A stretch of 64,000 nt of DNA from Pseudonocardia sp. (GTDB lineage Bacteria > Actinomycetota > Actinomycetes > Mycobacteriales > Pseudonocardiaceae): the NCBI RefSeq assembly GCF_029263155.1, contig NZ_JAJCYB010000046.1:1-64000 (forward strand), read 5' to 3'. The notes under the pieces are model-generated. The model searched no databases and was not told where the DNA came from. It worked only from the letters and a program-made list of their open reading frames with translations. Numbering within the stretch: the stretch's first letter is position 1; each line of letters begins with the position of its first letter. A program made the translations under genes and the position numbers. Of this stretch, positions 33,016 to 40,868 are shown piece by piece.

Positions 33016-33789
33016 ATGACCGAACCGATCCTCGCGTTGCGCGGGGTGAACAAGACCTTCGGGGCCGTGCAGGTGCTGCACGACGTCGACTTCACGGTGC
33101 GGGCCGGCGAGGTCACCGCGCTGGTCGGCGACAACGGAGCCGGGAAGTCCACGCTGGTCAAGTGCGTGGCCGGCATCCACCCGACCGACAGCGGCGAGGT
33201 GCTGTTCGACGGGAAGCCGGTGACCGTGGCGGCCCCCTCCGACGCGGCCAAGCTCGGCATCGAGGTCGTCTACCAGGATCTTGCGCTCGCCGACAACCTC
33301 GACATCGTCCAGAACATGTTCCTGGGCCGGGAGCGCGGCAGGCCGTGGCTGCTCGACGAGGCCGACATGGAGCAGGCCGCCCGCGCGACGCTCGCGTCGC
33401 TGTCGGTGCGTACCGTGACCTCCGTGCGGATGCCGGTCGCGGCCCTGTCCGGCGGGCAGCGCCAGACCGTCGCGATCGCCAAGGCGGTGCTCTGGGACTC
33501 CAAGGTCGTGCTGCTCGACGAGCCCACGGCCGCGCTGGGCGTGGCCCAGACCCGCCAGGTGCTCGACCTCGTGCGGCGCCTCGCCGAGCAGGGGCTCGGG
33601 GTCGTGCTGATCAGCCACAACATGGCCGACGTGTTCGAGGTCTCGGACCGCATCGCGTGCCTGTACCTGGGCCGGATGGTCGCCGAGGTGGCGACGAAGG
33701 ACGTCAACCACGGGCAGGTGGTCGAGCTGATCACCGCCGGCCGGTCCGGTGACCTGGGCCTGCAGCGTCCCGAGGCGGTGACGGCCTGA
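33016..33789 (+). CDS. Sugar ABC transporter ATPase, single-domain XylG-like
   Basis: A 257-residue ABC ATPase. Walker A is GDNGAGKST, the Q-loop is VVYQDLAL, the signature is LSGGQRQ, Walker B is VVLLDEPTAAL, switch His in ISHNMADV. XylG in proteobacteria has two ATPase domains (about 500 residues). Here there is one, which is usual for the actinobacterial branch and requires a homodimer. It works with the binding protein and permease on either side. Confidence 0.9.
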   Translation: MTEPILALRGVNKTFGAVQVLHDVDFTVRAGEVTALVGDNGAGKSTLVKCVAGIHPTDSGEVLFDGKPVTVAAPSDAAKLGIEVVYQDLALADNLDIVQNMFLGRERGRPWLLDEADMEQAARATLASLSVRTVTSVRMPVAALSGGQRQTVAIAKAVLWDSKVVLLDEPTAALGVAQTRQVLDLVRRLAEQGLGVVLISHNMADVFEVSDRIACLYLGRMVAEVATKDVNHGQVVELITAGRSGDLGLQRPEAVTA

Positions 33790-33829
33790 TGGCCGCCGAC
33801 GACGCGCGCACGCCCGCGGAGGCGACGCC

Positions 33830-35284
33830 GTGAGCGCCCCGGAGAAGCCCGACCTGGAGAAGAAGGGTGCGGCCGAGCGGGCGGCGCCGGCGTCCGCCCG
33901 GTCCGCCGACTTCGGCATCGACACCACCGCCCGCACGACCGGCCAGGCCGTCACGGCCTACCTGCGCGGGCTGCGCACCGGCGAGCTGGGGGCCCTGCCG
34001 GCCCTGCTGGGGCTGGCCGCGCTGCTGGTCCTGTTCACCGTCCTGGACAACTCGGGCACCTTCCCGAGCCTGCTGAACCTGGCCAACCTGCTCCAGCAGG
34101 GAGCCGGACGCACGATCATCGCGATGGGCCTGGTGTTCGTGCTGCTCACCGGCGAGATCGACCTCGCGGCCGGCACCGCGTCCGGCCTCACGGCCGCGGT
34201 GATGGCGCTGCACCTGGTGAGCGGGGGCAACCTGCTCGGTGCCATGGGAACCGTGGTGTTCGTGCTGTTCATGCTGGTCATCGTGCTGGCGATCGTGCTG
34301 GCGCTGGTCCTGCGGATCTGGGCGGGCGCGGCGATCTCGGCCCTGGCACTGGGCCTGATGGTGATCGGCTTCCCGCCCAACCCGTGGCTGCAGATGCTGC
34401 TCGCGGTCTGCATCGGTGTCGTGATCGGCTGCATCACCGGCTTCCTCGTCGCGAAGGTCGGGATGCCGTCGTTCGTGGTGACCCTGGCGCTGTTCATCGC
34501 CTGGCAGGGCATCATCCTGGCCCTGATCGGCGACGGCGGCACGCTCGGCCTGCGCGACCCGGTGCTCAACGCCGTCGCGAACGGCAACCTCTCGACGCTG
34601 GGCAGTTGGCTGCTGTTCGTGATCGCCGCGGGCGGGTACGCTGCGGTGCTGCTGAACCGGCAGGTGTCGCGGCGCAGGCTCGGGCTGGTGGCGCAGCCGA
34701 CCGGGCTGGTGCTGCTGAAGGTCGGTGCGGTCGTGGTGCTCGGCGCGTTGGCCACCTTCCTGCTGACGCTCAACCGGGCGCCGGGCGACACGGTCATCGA
34801 GGGCGTGCCCTACGTGGTGCCGCTGGTGCTCGCGCTGCTGGTGATCGGCACGTTCGTGCTGGACCGCACCCGGTTCGGCCGGCACGTCTACGCGGTGGGC
34901 GGCAACCGGGAGGCGGCGCGCCGGGCCGGTATCGACGTGGTGCGCATCCGCGCGTCGGTGTTCGTCATCGCGTCGGCGTTCGCGGCGATCGGCGCGATCG
35001 TCTACTCGTCGAAGGTCGGGTCGGTCAGCCCCGGCGCGGGCGGGGGCAACACGCTGCTGTTCGCGGTGGGCGCGGCCGTCATCGGGGGCACGTCGCTGTT
35101 CGGGGGGCGAGGGCGGATCTCCACGGCCGTGATCGGCGGGGCGGTGCTCGCGACCGTCGAGAACGGGCTGGGCCTGCTGCGCCAGCCCGCGGCCGTGGTG
35201 TTCGTCGTCACCGGGCTGGTGCTGCTGCTCGCGGCGTCGGTGGACGTGCTGTCCCGCCGCCGCTCGGCGGTCGCCGGCAGGTGA
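33830..35284 (+). CDS. Sugar ABC transporter permease, XylH-like
   Basis: A 484-residue membrane protein of the RbsC/XylH family with about 12 transmembrane segments. LLTGEIDLAAGTASGLTAAV and FGRHVYAVGGNREAARRAGI are the conserved transport and coupling loops. The N-terminal 60 residues form a charged cytoplasmic extension. The GTG at 33830 follows GGAGG. It forms the channel of the pentose importer. Confidence 0.9.
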   Translation: MSAPEKPDLEKKGAAERAAPASARSADFGIDTTARTTGQAVTAYLRGLRTGELGALPALLGLAALLVLFTVLDNSGTFPSLLNLANLLQQGAGRTIIAMGLVFVLLTGEIDLAAGTASGLTAAVMALHLVSGGNLLGAMGTVVFVLFMLVIVLAIVLALVLRIWAGAAISALALGLMVIGFPPNPWLQMLLAVCIGVVIGCITGFLVAKVGMPSFVVTLALFIAWQGIILALIGDGGTLGLRDPVLNAVANGNLSTLGSWLLFVIAAGGYAAVLLNRQVSRRRLGLVAQPTGLVLLKVGAVVVLGALATFLLTLNRAPGDTVIEGVPYVVPLVLALLVIGTFVLDRTRFGRHVYAVGGNREAARRAGIDVVRIRASVFVIASAFAAIGAIVYSSKVGSVSPGAGGGNTLLFAVGAAVIGGTSLFGGRGRISTAVIGGAVLATVENGLGLLRQPAAVVFVVTGLVLLLAASVDVLSRRRSAVAGR

Positions 35285-35360
35285 ACCGTCCGCCCCGGCA
35301 CGTCGGTGCCACGACGCCGTCCACGACCGTGAGGATGTGCGTCGTGGCTCCGACGCGTGG

Positions 35361-36548
35361 GTGCGTGTGAACCGCGCCTGGGTGGGGGAGGGCCCGGGTG
35401 GCGCCCGGCCCGACGAGGCCCGCCGGCACAACCGGGCCGCCCTGCTGCGGCGCCTGCACATCGACGGGCCGTGCACCCGGGCCACCCTGGCCGCCGAGCT
35501 GGGGCTCAACCGCAGCACGATCAAGGCTGTGGTGGACGGGCTCGCCGAGTCCGGCGTCGTCACCGAGGCGGTGCCCGCGCGGCGCAACGGGGCGGGGCGG
35601 CCGTCGCTGATGGTGCTGCCGCAGCCGGAGTCGGCGGTGGTGCTGGCCGTCGACGTCCGGGTGGAGCAGGTCGCGATGTCGATGGTCGGGCTGGGGGGCC
35701 AGGTGATCGGTCGGCACAGCTGGAACCTGCGCCGGGCCACCCGCACACCCGGCGAGGTGATCACGCACGTCGCCGAGTCGGCGCAGCTGCTGGCCGAGGA
35801 GCTCGCGGTGACCCCGGCGGGGGCCGGGATCTCGGTACCCGGGGTCGTCCGCCGCGACGACGGCTGGGTGCACGAGGCGCCCAACCTCGAGTGGCGCGAC
35901 ATCGCGCTGGGCAGTCGGCTCGCGGCGGTGCTGAGGCTGCCGGTGCAGGTGGCCAACGACGCGGAGCTGGGGGCGCTCGCCGAGCACGTGCGGGGCATGG
36001 CCCGCGACGTCGACGACCTCGTCTACATCTCCGCGGAGCGGGGGGTCGGCGGCGGGGTGATCTCGGCGGGCCGACCGCTGCGCGGCACCCGCGGGTACGT
36101 CGGCGAGCTGGGGCATCTCGCGGTGCGGCCGGGCGGGCGGCCCTGCTACTGCGGGTCGCGGGGCTGCTGGGAGACCGAGGTCGGCGAGGCGGCGCTGTGC
36201 CGGGCGCTCGGGCTCGACGAGGACACGCCCCGCGGGGTGGTCGTGGCCGAGCTGCGGTCGCTGGGCACCGCGCCGCAGCCGGGCCCGCTCGACGAGTTCG
36301 CCGAGTGGCTGGCGACGGGGCTCGTCACCGTCGTCAACATGATGGCGCCCGAGCTGGTGGTGCTGGGCGACCTGTTCACCGCGCTGCCGCGCGGGCTGGT
36401 CGACCACGTGCGCGCGCTGGTGCACGAGCGCAGCCTGGTCAGTCGGGCCGTCGGGGGCACGCGGATCGAGACCAGCCCGCTGGGCCGCGACGCCGGCCTC
36501 GTCGGGGCCGCGGAGCTGGCGTTCGAGCCGGTGCTCGGCGCGGTCTAG
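35361..36548 (+). CDS. ROK-family transcriptional regulator
   Basis: About 395 residues. An N-terminal winged helix (NRAALLRRLHIDGPCTRATLAAELGLNRSTIKAVVDGL) precedes a ROK sugar-kinase-like domain with the zinc motif CYCGSRGCWE and the ATP-loop ISAERGVGGGVIS. NagC/XylR-type regulators of this build bind sugars and control the adjacent transporter. GTG at 35361 or 35367. It follows the XylH gene by 76 bp. Its stop codon overlaps that of the convergent lipoprotein gene through the shared CTAG. Confidence 0.9.
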   Translation: MRVNRAWVGEGPGGARPDEARRHNRAALLRRLHIDGPCTRATLAAELGLNRSTIKAVVDGLAESGVVTEAVPARRNGAGRPSLMVLPQPESAVVLAVDVRVEQVAMSMVGLGGQVIGRHSWNLRRATRTPGEVITHVAESAQLLAEELAVTPAGAGISVPGVVRRDDGWVHEAPNLEWRDIALGSRLAAVLRLPVQVANDAELGALAEHVRGMARDVDDLVYISAERGVGGGVISAGRPLRGTRGYVGELGHLAVRPGGRPCYCGSRGCWETEVGEAALCRALGLDEDTPRGVVVAELRSLGTAPQPGPLDEFAEWLATGLVTVVNMMAPELVVLGDLFTALPRGLVDHVRALVHERSLVSRAVGGTRIETSPLGRDAGLVGAAELAFEPVLGAV

Positions 36549-36862
36549 GAACGCCGTACCTGCATCCCCACGTCCTGACCGGAGATCGAGTCGACGCGGA
36601 CCAGCAGGCCGCCGACCTGAGCGCTGTCCCCGACACCGAGCTCGGCGGCGTCCCCGCGCGCCGAGACCGTCACGGCGTCGGGGCCGATGGGCCCGACCCG
36701 CAGGTCCCGCTCGAACGACCCGATCTCGATCTCGACGGTCTGCTCGCCGCTGAGGGCGACGGTGCAGACGCCGTTCGTGCACCGGCTCGACCGCGACGTC
36801 GCGGTGCAGGAGGCCAGGACGAGCAGGGTCAGCAGGACGGCGGCGACGGCACGGGCACGCAC
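36545..36862 (-). CDS. Small secreted lipoprotein
   Basis: A 105-residue protein with a lipoprotein signal peptide (VLASC, Cys about 19) followed by a short beta-rich domain with a likely disulfide (CTNGVC). I do not recognise the family. The GTG at 36862 has GAGGAG 7 nt upstream. Convergent with the ROK gene; the two stops share the palindrome CTAG. Confidence 0.7.
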   Translation of the reverse strand: MRARAVAAVLLTLLVLASCTATSRSSRCTNGVCTVALSGEQTVEIEIGSFERDLRVGPIGPDAVTVSARGDAAELGVGDSAQVGGLLVRVDSISGQDVGMQVRRS

Positions 36863-37002
36863 GGCACTCTCCTCGGTCGGTGGACGGCGATCCGAAGTAT
36901 CGGGGTCCCGACCGGTCCGGCGAACGGGTGGCGGTACCGCCGGACACGGTGATGCCGGCACGCACGTGCGGGGAGGGGCACCGGCCGCGTAGAGTCGTCG
37001 CC

Positions 37003-37095
37003 GACCCGCGGGAGCCCACGATCCGAGGCTGAGAGGGCGGCAGGCCGGCCGTCGACCGTTCGAACCTGACCCGGTTAGCACCGGCGTAGGGAGGA
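37003..37095 (+). ncRNA. TPP riboswitch (THI element)
   Basis: All core parts of the thiamin pyrophosphate aptamer are visible: GCTGAGAGGG (37028-37037) and the distal arm GACCGTTCGAACCTGACCCGG with TTAGCACCGGCGTAGGGAGG. The final AGGGAGG (37088-37094) also serves as the ribosome-binding site of the next gene, so ligand binding should block translation when TPP is plentiful. Confidence 0.95.
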
Positions 37096-37100
37096 CCGTC

Positions 37101-38099
37101 ATGGCCCGTCTTCTGGTTGCGCTGCTCGCCGCGGCCGCGCTGGTGCTCGCCGGCTGCTCCGGTGACCCCGGTCCCCGGCCGATCCGCGTCGCACTGGACT
37201 GGACACCGAACACCAACCACACCGGCCTCTACGTCGCCCAGGCGCAGGGGTACTTCGCCGACGCGGGGCTCGACGTCGAGTTCCTGCCCTACAACTCCAC
37301 CTCGCCGGACACCCTGGTGTCGTCGGGGGCGGCGGAGTTCGGCATCTCGTTCCAGGACTCGTTCACCTTCTCCAGGGCCGCGGGCGCCGAGATCACCTCG
37401 GTGATGGCGATCCTGCAGCACTGGGCCACCGAGATCGCCGTGCGCGCCGACCGCGCCGACATCGTCACCCCCGCCGATCTCGACGGGAGCGTCTACGGCG
37501 GCTTCGGCGGTCCCGGTGAGGTGCCGAAGATGCAGGCGGTGATCCGCGCCGCCGGGGGCACCGGCGAGTTCACCACCGTCGTGCTCGGCACCGCCGCCTA
37601 CGAGGCCCTCTACGCGGGCGAGGTCGACTTCACCGAGCCGTTCGTGGCCTGGGAGGGCATCGAGGCCGAGCTGCGCGGGCAGCCGCTGAAGACCTTCGCC
37701 TACACCGACTACGGTTTCCCCGACGCCTACGCCGTCCTGCTGATCGGCAACTCGCCGTGGCTCGCGGCCAACCCGGACGCGGCGCGCGCCTTCGTGCAGG
37801 CCGCGCAGCGCGGCTACCAGCTCGCCGCGGACGACCCGGCGCGCGGCGCACAGCTGCTGATGGACGCCAACCCCGGGGTGTTCGCCGAGCCCGAGCTGGT
37901 CACCCGCAGCCAGGAGATGCTCGCCGCGGAGTTCCTGCGCGACGGGTCCGGAACCGTCGGCCCGCAGACCCTGGAGCGGTGGGCGGGCTACTCGGGGTTC
38001 GTCGTCGACTCGGGTGCGCTCGCCGGCCCGGACGGGGCGCCGCTCACCGCCCGCCCGGACTTCGCGACCTGGTTCACCAACGACTACCTCGCGCGGTGA
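37101..38099 (+). CDS. thiY: Thiamin-precursor ABC transporter binding protein (ThiY/NMT1-like)
   Basis: A 332-residue lipoprotein, Cys19 in LVLAGCSG. The mature part matches the NMT1/THI5-like family: ALDWTPNTNHTGLYVAQAQGYF, EFLPYNSTSPDTLVSSGAAEFG, and TEPFVAWEGIE. ThiY binds formylaminopyrimidine or related pyrimidine precursors of thiamin. The TPP riboswitch directly in front supports this. It starts a three-gene operon with overlapping stops and starts. Confidence 0.93.
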   Translation: MARLLVALLAAAALVLAGCSGDPGPRPIRVALDWTPNTNHTGLYVAQAQGYFADAGLDVEFLPYNSTSPDTLVSSGAAEFGISFQDSFTFSRAAGAEITSVMAILQHWATEIAVRADRADIVTPADLDGSVYGGFGGPGEVPKMQAVIRAAGGTGEFTTVVLGTAAYEALYAGEVDFTEPFVAWEGIEAELRGQPLKTFAYTDYGFPDAYAVLLIGNSPWLAANPDAARAFVQAAQRGYQLAADDPARGAQLLMDANPGVFAEPELVTRSQEMLAAEFLRDGSGTVGPQTLERWAGYSGFVVDSGALAGPDGAPLTARPDFATWFTNDYLAR

Positions 38100-38920
38100 C
38101 GGCCACCCTGGGGCGCACGCATACCCCGACTCGCGCGCCCGCAGGCCCCGACTCGCGCGCACGGATACCCCGACTCGCGGGGCGGGTGGGGCCGCCGGTG
38201 CTGCTCGTCGTCGCCGGGCTGCTCGCGTGGCAGGTGGGCGTGGACGCGTCCGGGGTGCGGCCGCAGGTGCTGCCCTCGCCGCTGCGGGTCCTGGAGCAGG
38301 GGTGGGCCTACCGCGAGGCGATCTGGTCCAACACGGTGCCCACGCTGCAGGCCACCGCGGTGGGGTTCACGGTGTCGCTGGCGCTGGCCTGGGCGATCGC
38401 GGTGGCCGTGGACTTCTCCCCGTGGCTGCGCCGCGCACTCACCCCGCTGCTGGTGGCCTCGCAGACGCTGCCGATCATCGCGATCGCGCCGCTGCTGATC
38501 ATCTGGTTCGGGTTCGGGCTGGCGCCGAAGGTGGTCGTGATCGCGCTGGTGACGTTCTTCCCCATCGCGGTCGGGCTGATCGAGGGCTTCGGGTCCACGC
38601 CGCGGGAGGCCACCGACCTGCTGCGCAGCATGGGCGCGTCCCGTCTCGCGCAGTTCCGGTACGTGCGGCTGCCCGGCGCGATGCCCTCGTTCTTCACCGC
38701 GTTGCGGATCGGGATCACCTACGCCGTCACCGGTGCGATCTTCGCGGAGTACGTCGGGGCCACCGCCGGGCTGGGCATCTTCATGAGCGTGCAGAAGAAC
38801 TCCTTCCGCACGGACCTGGTGCTCGCGGCGGTGATCGTCACCGCGCTGGTGTCGGTGGCGCTGTTCGGGTTGACCTACCTGGTGCAGCGGGCCGTCGCGC
38901 CGTGGAGCGCGCGTGGCTGA
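38096..38920 (+). CDS. thiX: Thiamin-precursor ABC transporter permease (ThiX-like)
   Basis: A 274-residue membrane protein of the NitT/TauT permease type: about six transmembrane segments and the coupling loop SMGASRLAQFRYVRLPGAMP. Residues 1-32 (THTPTRAPAGPDSRARIPR and so on) are encoded by three copies of a 22-bp interspersed repeat and are not conserved in the family, so the repeat has been translated into the N-terminus. The GTG at 38096 overlaps the thiY stop. An alternative internal start near the first membrane segment (about 38190) is possible. Confidence 0.88.
   Translation: MTATLGRTHTPTRAPAGPDSRARIPRLAGRVGPPVLLVVAGLLAWQVGVDASGVRPQVLPSPLRVLEQGWAYREAIWSNTVPTLQATAVGFTVSLALAWAIAVAVDFSPWLRRALTPLLVASQTLPIIAIAPLLIIWFGFGLAPKVVVIALVTFFPIAVGLIEGFGSTPREATDLLRSMGASRLAQFRYVRLPGAMPSFFTALRIGITYAVTGAIFAEYVGATAGLGIFMSVQKNSFRTDLVLAAVIVTALVSVALFGLTYLVQRAVAPWSARG
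38125..38179. repeat. Three copies of the 22-bp repeat inside the thiX reading frame
   Basis: CCCGACTCGCG occurs at 38125, 38147 and 38169, with an exact 22-bp period, in the same form and period as the inverted cluster at 28893-28947. Three copies add 66 bp, a multiple of three, so the reading frame is kept. Spacers (CGCCCGCAGGC, CGCACGGATAC) vary as in the other cluster. Confidence 0.85.
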
Positions 38921-39674
38921 GCCGAAGCTGCGGGTCCAGGCCGTCCACCGGGGCTACCCGGGGCTCCCGGTGCTCGACGGGGTGTCCTTCGACGTGGCGC
39001 CCGGGGAGTTCGTCGCCGTGATCGGCCCCAGCGGCTGCGGCAAGTCGACGCTGTTCAACGTGGTCGCTGGGCTGGAACGGCCGGACGCGGGCCGGGTGCT
39101 GGTGGACGGGGTGGACGCCACGGGCCGTGTCGAGCCCTTCGCCTACATGCCCCAGCAGGACCTGCTGTTCCCGTGGCGCACGGTGCTGGACAACACCGCG
39201 CTGGGCCTGGAGGTGGCCGGGGTACCGAAGCGGGAGGCCCGGCGGCGTGCGGCGCGGCTGTTCGCACCGTTCGGGCTGGCCGGTTTCGAGCAGGCCCGGC
39301 CGGGGGAGCTGTCGGGGGGGATGCGCCAGCGGGCGGCGCTACTGCGCACCGTGGTGCAGGACCGGGCGGTGCTGCTGCTCGACGAGCCGTTCGGGGCGCT
39401 GGACTCGCTGACCCGCTCGGACATGCAGACCTGGCTCGACGGCGTCCGCGCCGGGTTCGGCTGGACCGTCCTGCTGGTCACCCACGACATCCGCGAGGCG
39501 GTGCGGCTCGCCGACCGGGTGATCGTGCTGGGCCCGCGCCCGACCTCGGTGCGCGCCGACATCGCGGTGCGCCTGCCCCGGCCGCGGCCCCCCGAGCTCG
39601 TGGCCGCCGGAGAGTTCGTGGCGGTCGAGGCGGAGCTGCTGGCGGTGCTCCGGCAGGAGTCGGTCACGCGCTGA
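38913..39674 (+). CDS. thiZ: Thiamin-precursor ABC transporter ATPase (ThiZ-like)
   Basis: A 253-residue ABC ATPase: Walker [11 protein letters not shown]-loop [11 protein letters not shown], signature LSGGMRQR, Walker [13 protein letters not shown], switch VTHDIREAV. The pattern is that of NitT/TauT/ThiZ ATPases. It starts with GTG 8 bp before the thiX stop. Its 3' end overlaps the convergent TPR gene by 11 bp. Confidence 0.92.
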   Translation: MAEPKLRVQAVHRGYPGLPVLDGVSFDVAPGEFVAVIGPSGCGKSTLFNVVAGLERPDAGRVLVDGVDATGRVEPFAYMPQQDLLFPWRTVLDNTALGLEVAGVPKREARRRAARLFAPFGLAGFEQARPGELSGGMRQRAALLRTVVQDRAVLLLDEPFGALDSLTRSDMQTWLDGVRAGFGWTVLLVTHDIREAVRLADRVIVLGPRPTSVRADIAVRLPRPRPPELVAAGEFVAVEAELLAVLRQESVTR

Positions 39675-40449
39675 GCCCGAGCCGCTGCGGGCGGTCGGCC
39701 GCGGGCGAGCGGACGTCGGCGAGATCGGCCCGCAGCGCGCGGGTGTCGGGGTGGTCGGGGCCCAGCAGCTCGGTGGCGTCGGCCACCGCCTGTTCGAGCC
39801 CCCCGACGGCGTCCGCCCGGCGGCCCAGCACGGCACGGCAGCTCGCCAGCGTGGCCCGGATCGTGATCGTGCGCAGGTCCCGCGAGCCCAGTGTGTAGTC
39901 GGCGTTGCGCAGGGCCGACTCGAGGATGCCCGCCGCCGCGGTGGGGTTGCCGTCGGCGACCTGGGCCAGCGCCAGCCCGGTGTGGGAACCCAGGGTGTCC
40001 GGGTCGGCCGGACCGAACAGGTGCCGCCGGGTGTCCGCGACACGTGCGGCCGTGTCGAGGGCCTCGGCGTGCCGTCCGGCGAGCCGGTAGGCCGTGGCCA
40101 GGGCGTCCTGGGCGTCGAGGGTGCGGGGGTCCTCGGGGCCGAGGACCCGTGCGCGGTCCGCGGCGCAGCCCAGCGAGAGGTCGACGCCCTCGTCGAACCG
40201 CCCGTCGGCGACCGTGGCCACGGCGAGATTCCCCTCCGCGGTCAGCGTGTCGGGGTGGTCGTCCCCGAGCAGGGCGCGGCAGGCGACCACGGTCGAGGTC
40301 AGCAGCCGTACCGCCGCGGCGGCGTCGCCGTCGGCGAGGTGCCGGGCGGCGTCGCGGTTGCGGGCGGCGAGCCCCTCGATCCGCTCGGCCCGCGTACCGT
40401 GCCGGGGCGTCGGTCGGGCCCCCGTCGTGGTGCGTTTCCACCAGGCCAT
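39664..40449 (-). CDS. Tetratricopeptide-repeat protein
   Basis: A 261-residue protein built of NPHPHD-type TPR units: LLGDDHPDTLTAEGNLAVA, VLGPEDPRTLDAQDALATA, LFGPADPDTLGSHTGLALA, LLGPDHPDTRALRADLADV. The N-terminus is basic (MAWWKRTTTG). Such repeats are protein-interaction scaffolds, often with NB-ARC regulators in actinobacteria; none is adjacent here. The 173 bp upstream (40450-40622) is unusually AT-rich and probably holds both divergent promoters. Confidence 0.8.
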   Translation of the reverse strand: MAWWKRTTTGARPTPRHGTRAERIEGLAARNRDAARHLADGDAAAAVRLLTSTVVACRALLGDDHPDTLTAEGNLAVATVADGRFDEGVDLSLGCAADRARVLGPEDPRTLDAQDALATAYRLAGRHAEALDTAARVADTRRHLFGPADPDTLGSHTGLALAQVADGNPTAAAGILESALRNADYTLGSRDLRTITIRATLASCRAVLGRRADAVGGLEQAVADATELLGPDHPDTRALRADLADVRSPAADRPQRLGLSA

Positions 40450-40622
40450 CGCGCGCCCCCCGGGTCGGTGACTGTTCCCGGCGGAAAGTACCGGCCCGAC
40501 TTTTCTATCGTCCATTACCGGCGTCAGATTGTGGGATACCGCATTGCCATTTCTCTCATTTATCACGGTGCGTGGGTGAATGATCACGAGGGGTTCTCGG
40601 CGGGCGCGTTTATGCTCGCACC

Positions 40623-40862
40623 GTGCGACTGACGAGCAGCGCCCGCAAGCACGGCGTCGCCGCCGACGACGTGCGCCGGGTGCTGGAGCGCCCGCTGCGG
40701 TCGGTGCCGCAGGACTCGCCGCGGGGTCCGGTGGTGCTGCACATCGGCGTCGCGGCCGACCGGGACCTGATCGAGGTGGTCGTGGCGGCCGGGGACCCGC
40801 CGGTGGTGCTGCACGCCATGCGCCTGCGCCCGGCCAACTACCGGTATCTGACGCCGTCGTGA
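40623..40862 (+). CDS. Small protein, possibly BrnT/toxin-like
   Basis: A 79-residue protein: MRLTSSARKHGVAADDVRRVLERPL, VLHIGVAADRDLIEVVV and VLHAMRLRPANYRYL. The order of a helix with HGV-x3-DV, a short beta-sheet and an HAM-R-L end resembles actinobacterial proteins annotated as toxins or BrnT/DUF4258 relatives. An antitoxin is not evident next to it. It starts with GTG. It is likely real because the codon pattern and length fit the family, but the function is uncertain. Confidence 0.6.
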   Translation: MRLTSSARKHGVAADDVRRVLERPLRSVPQDSPRGPVVLHIGVAADRDLIEVVVAAGDPPVVLHAMRLRPANYRYLTPS

Positions 40863-40868
40863 CCGACC

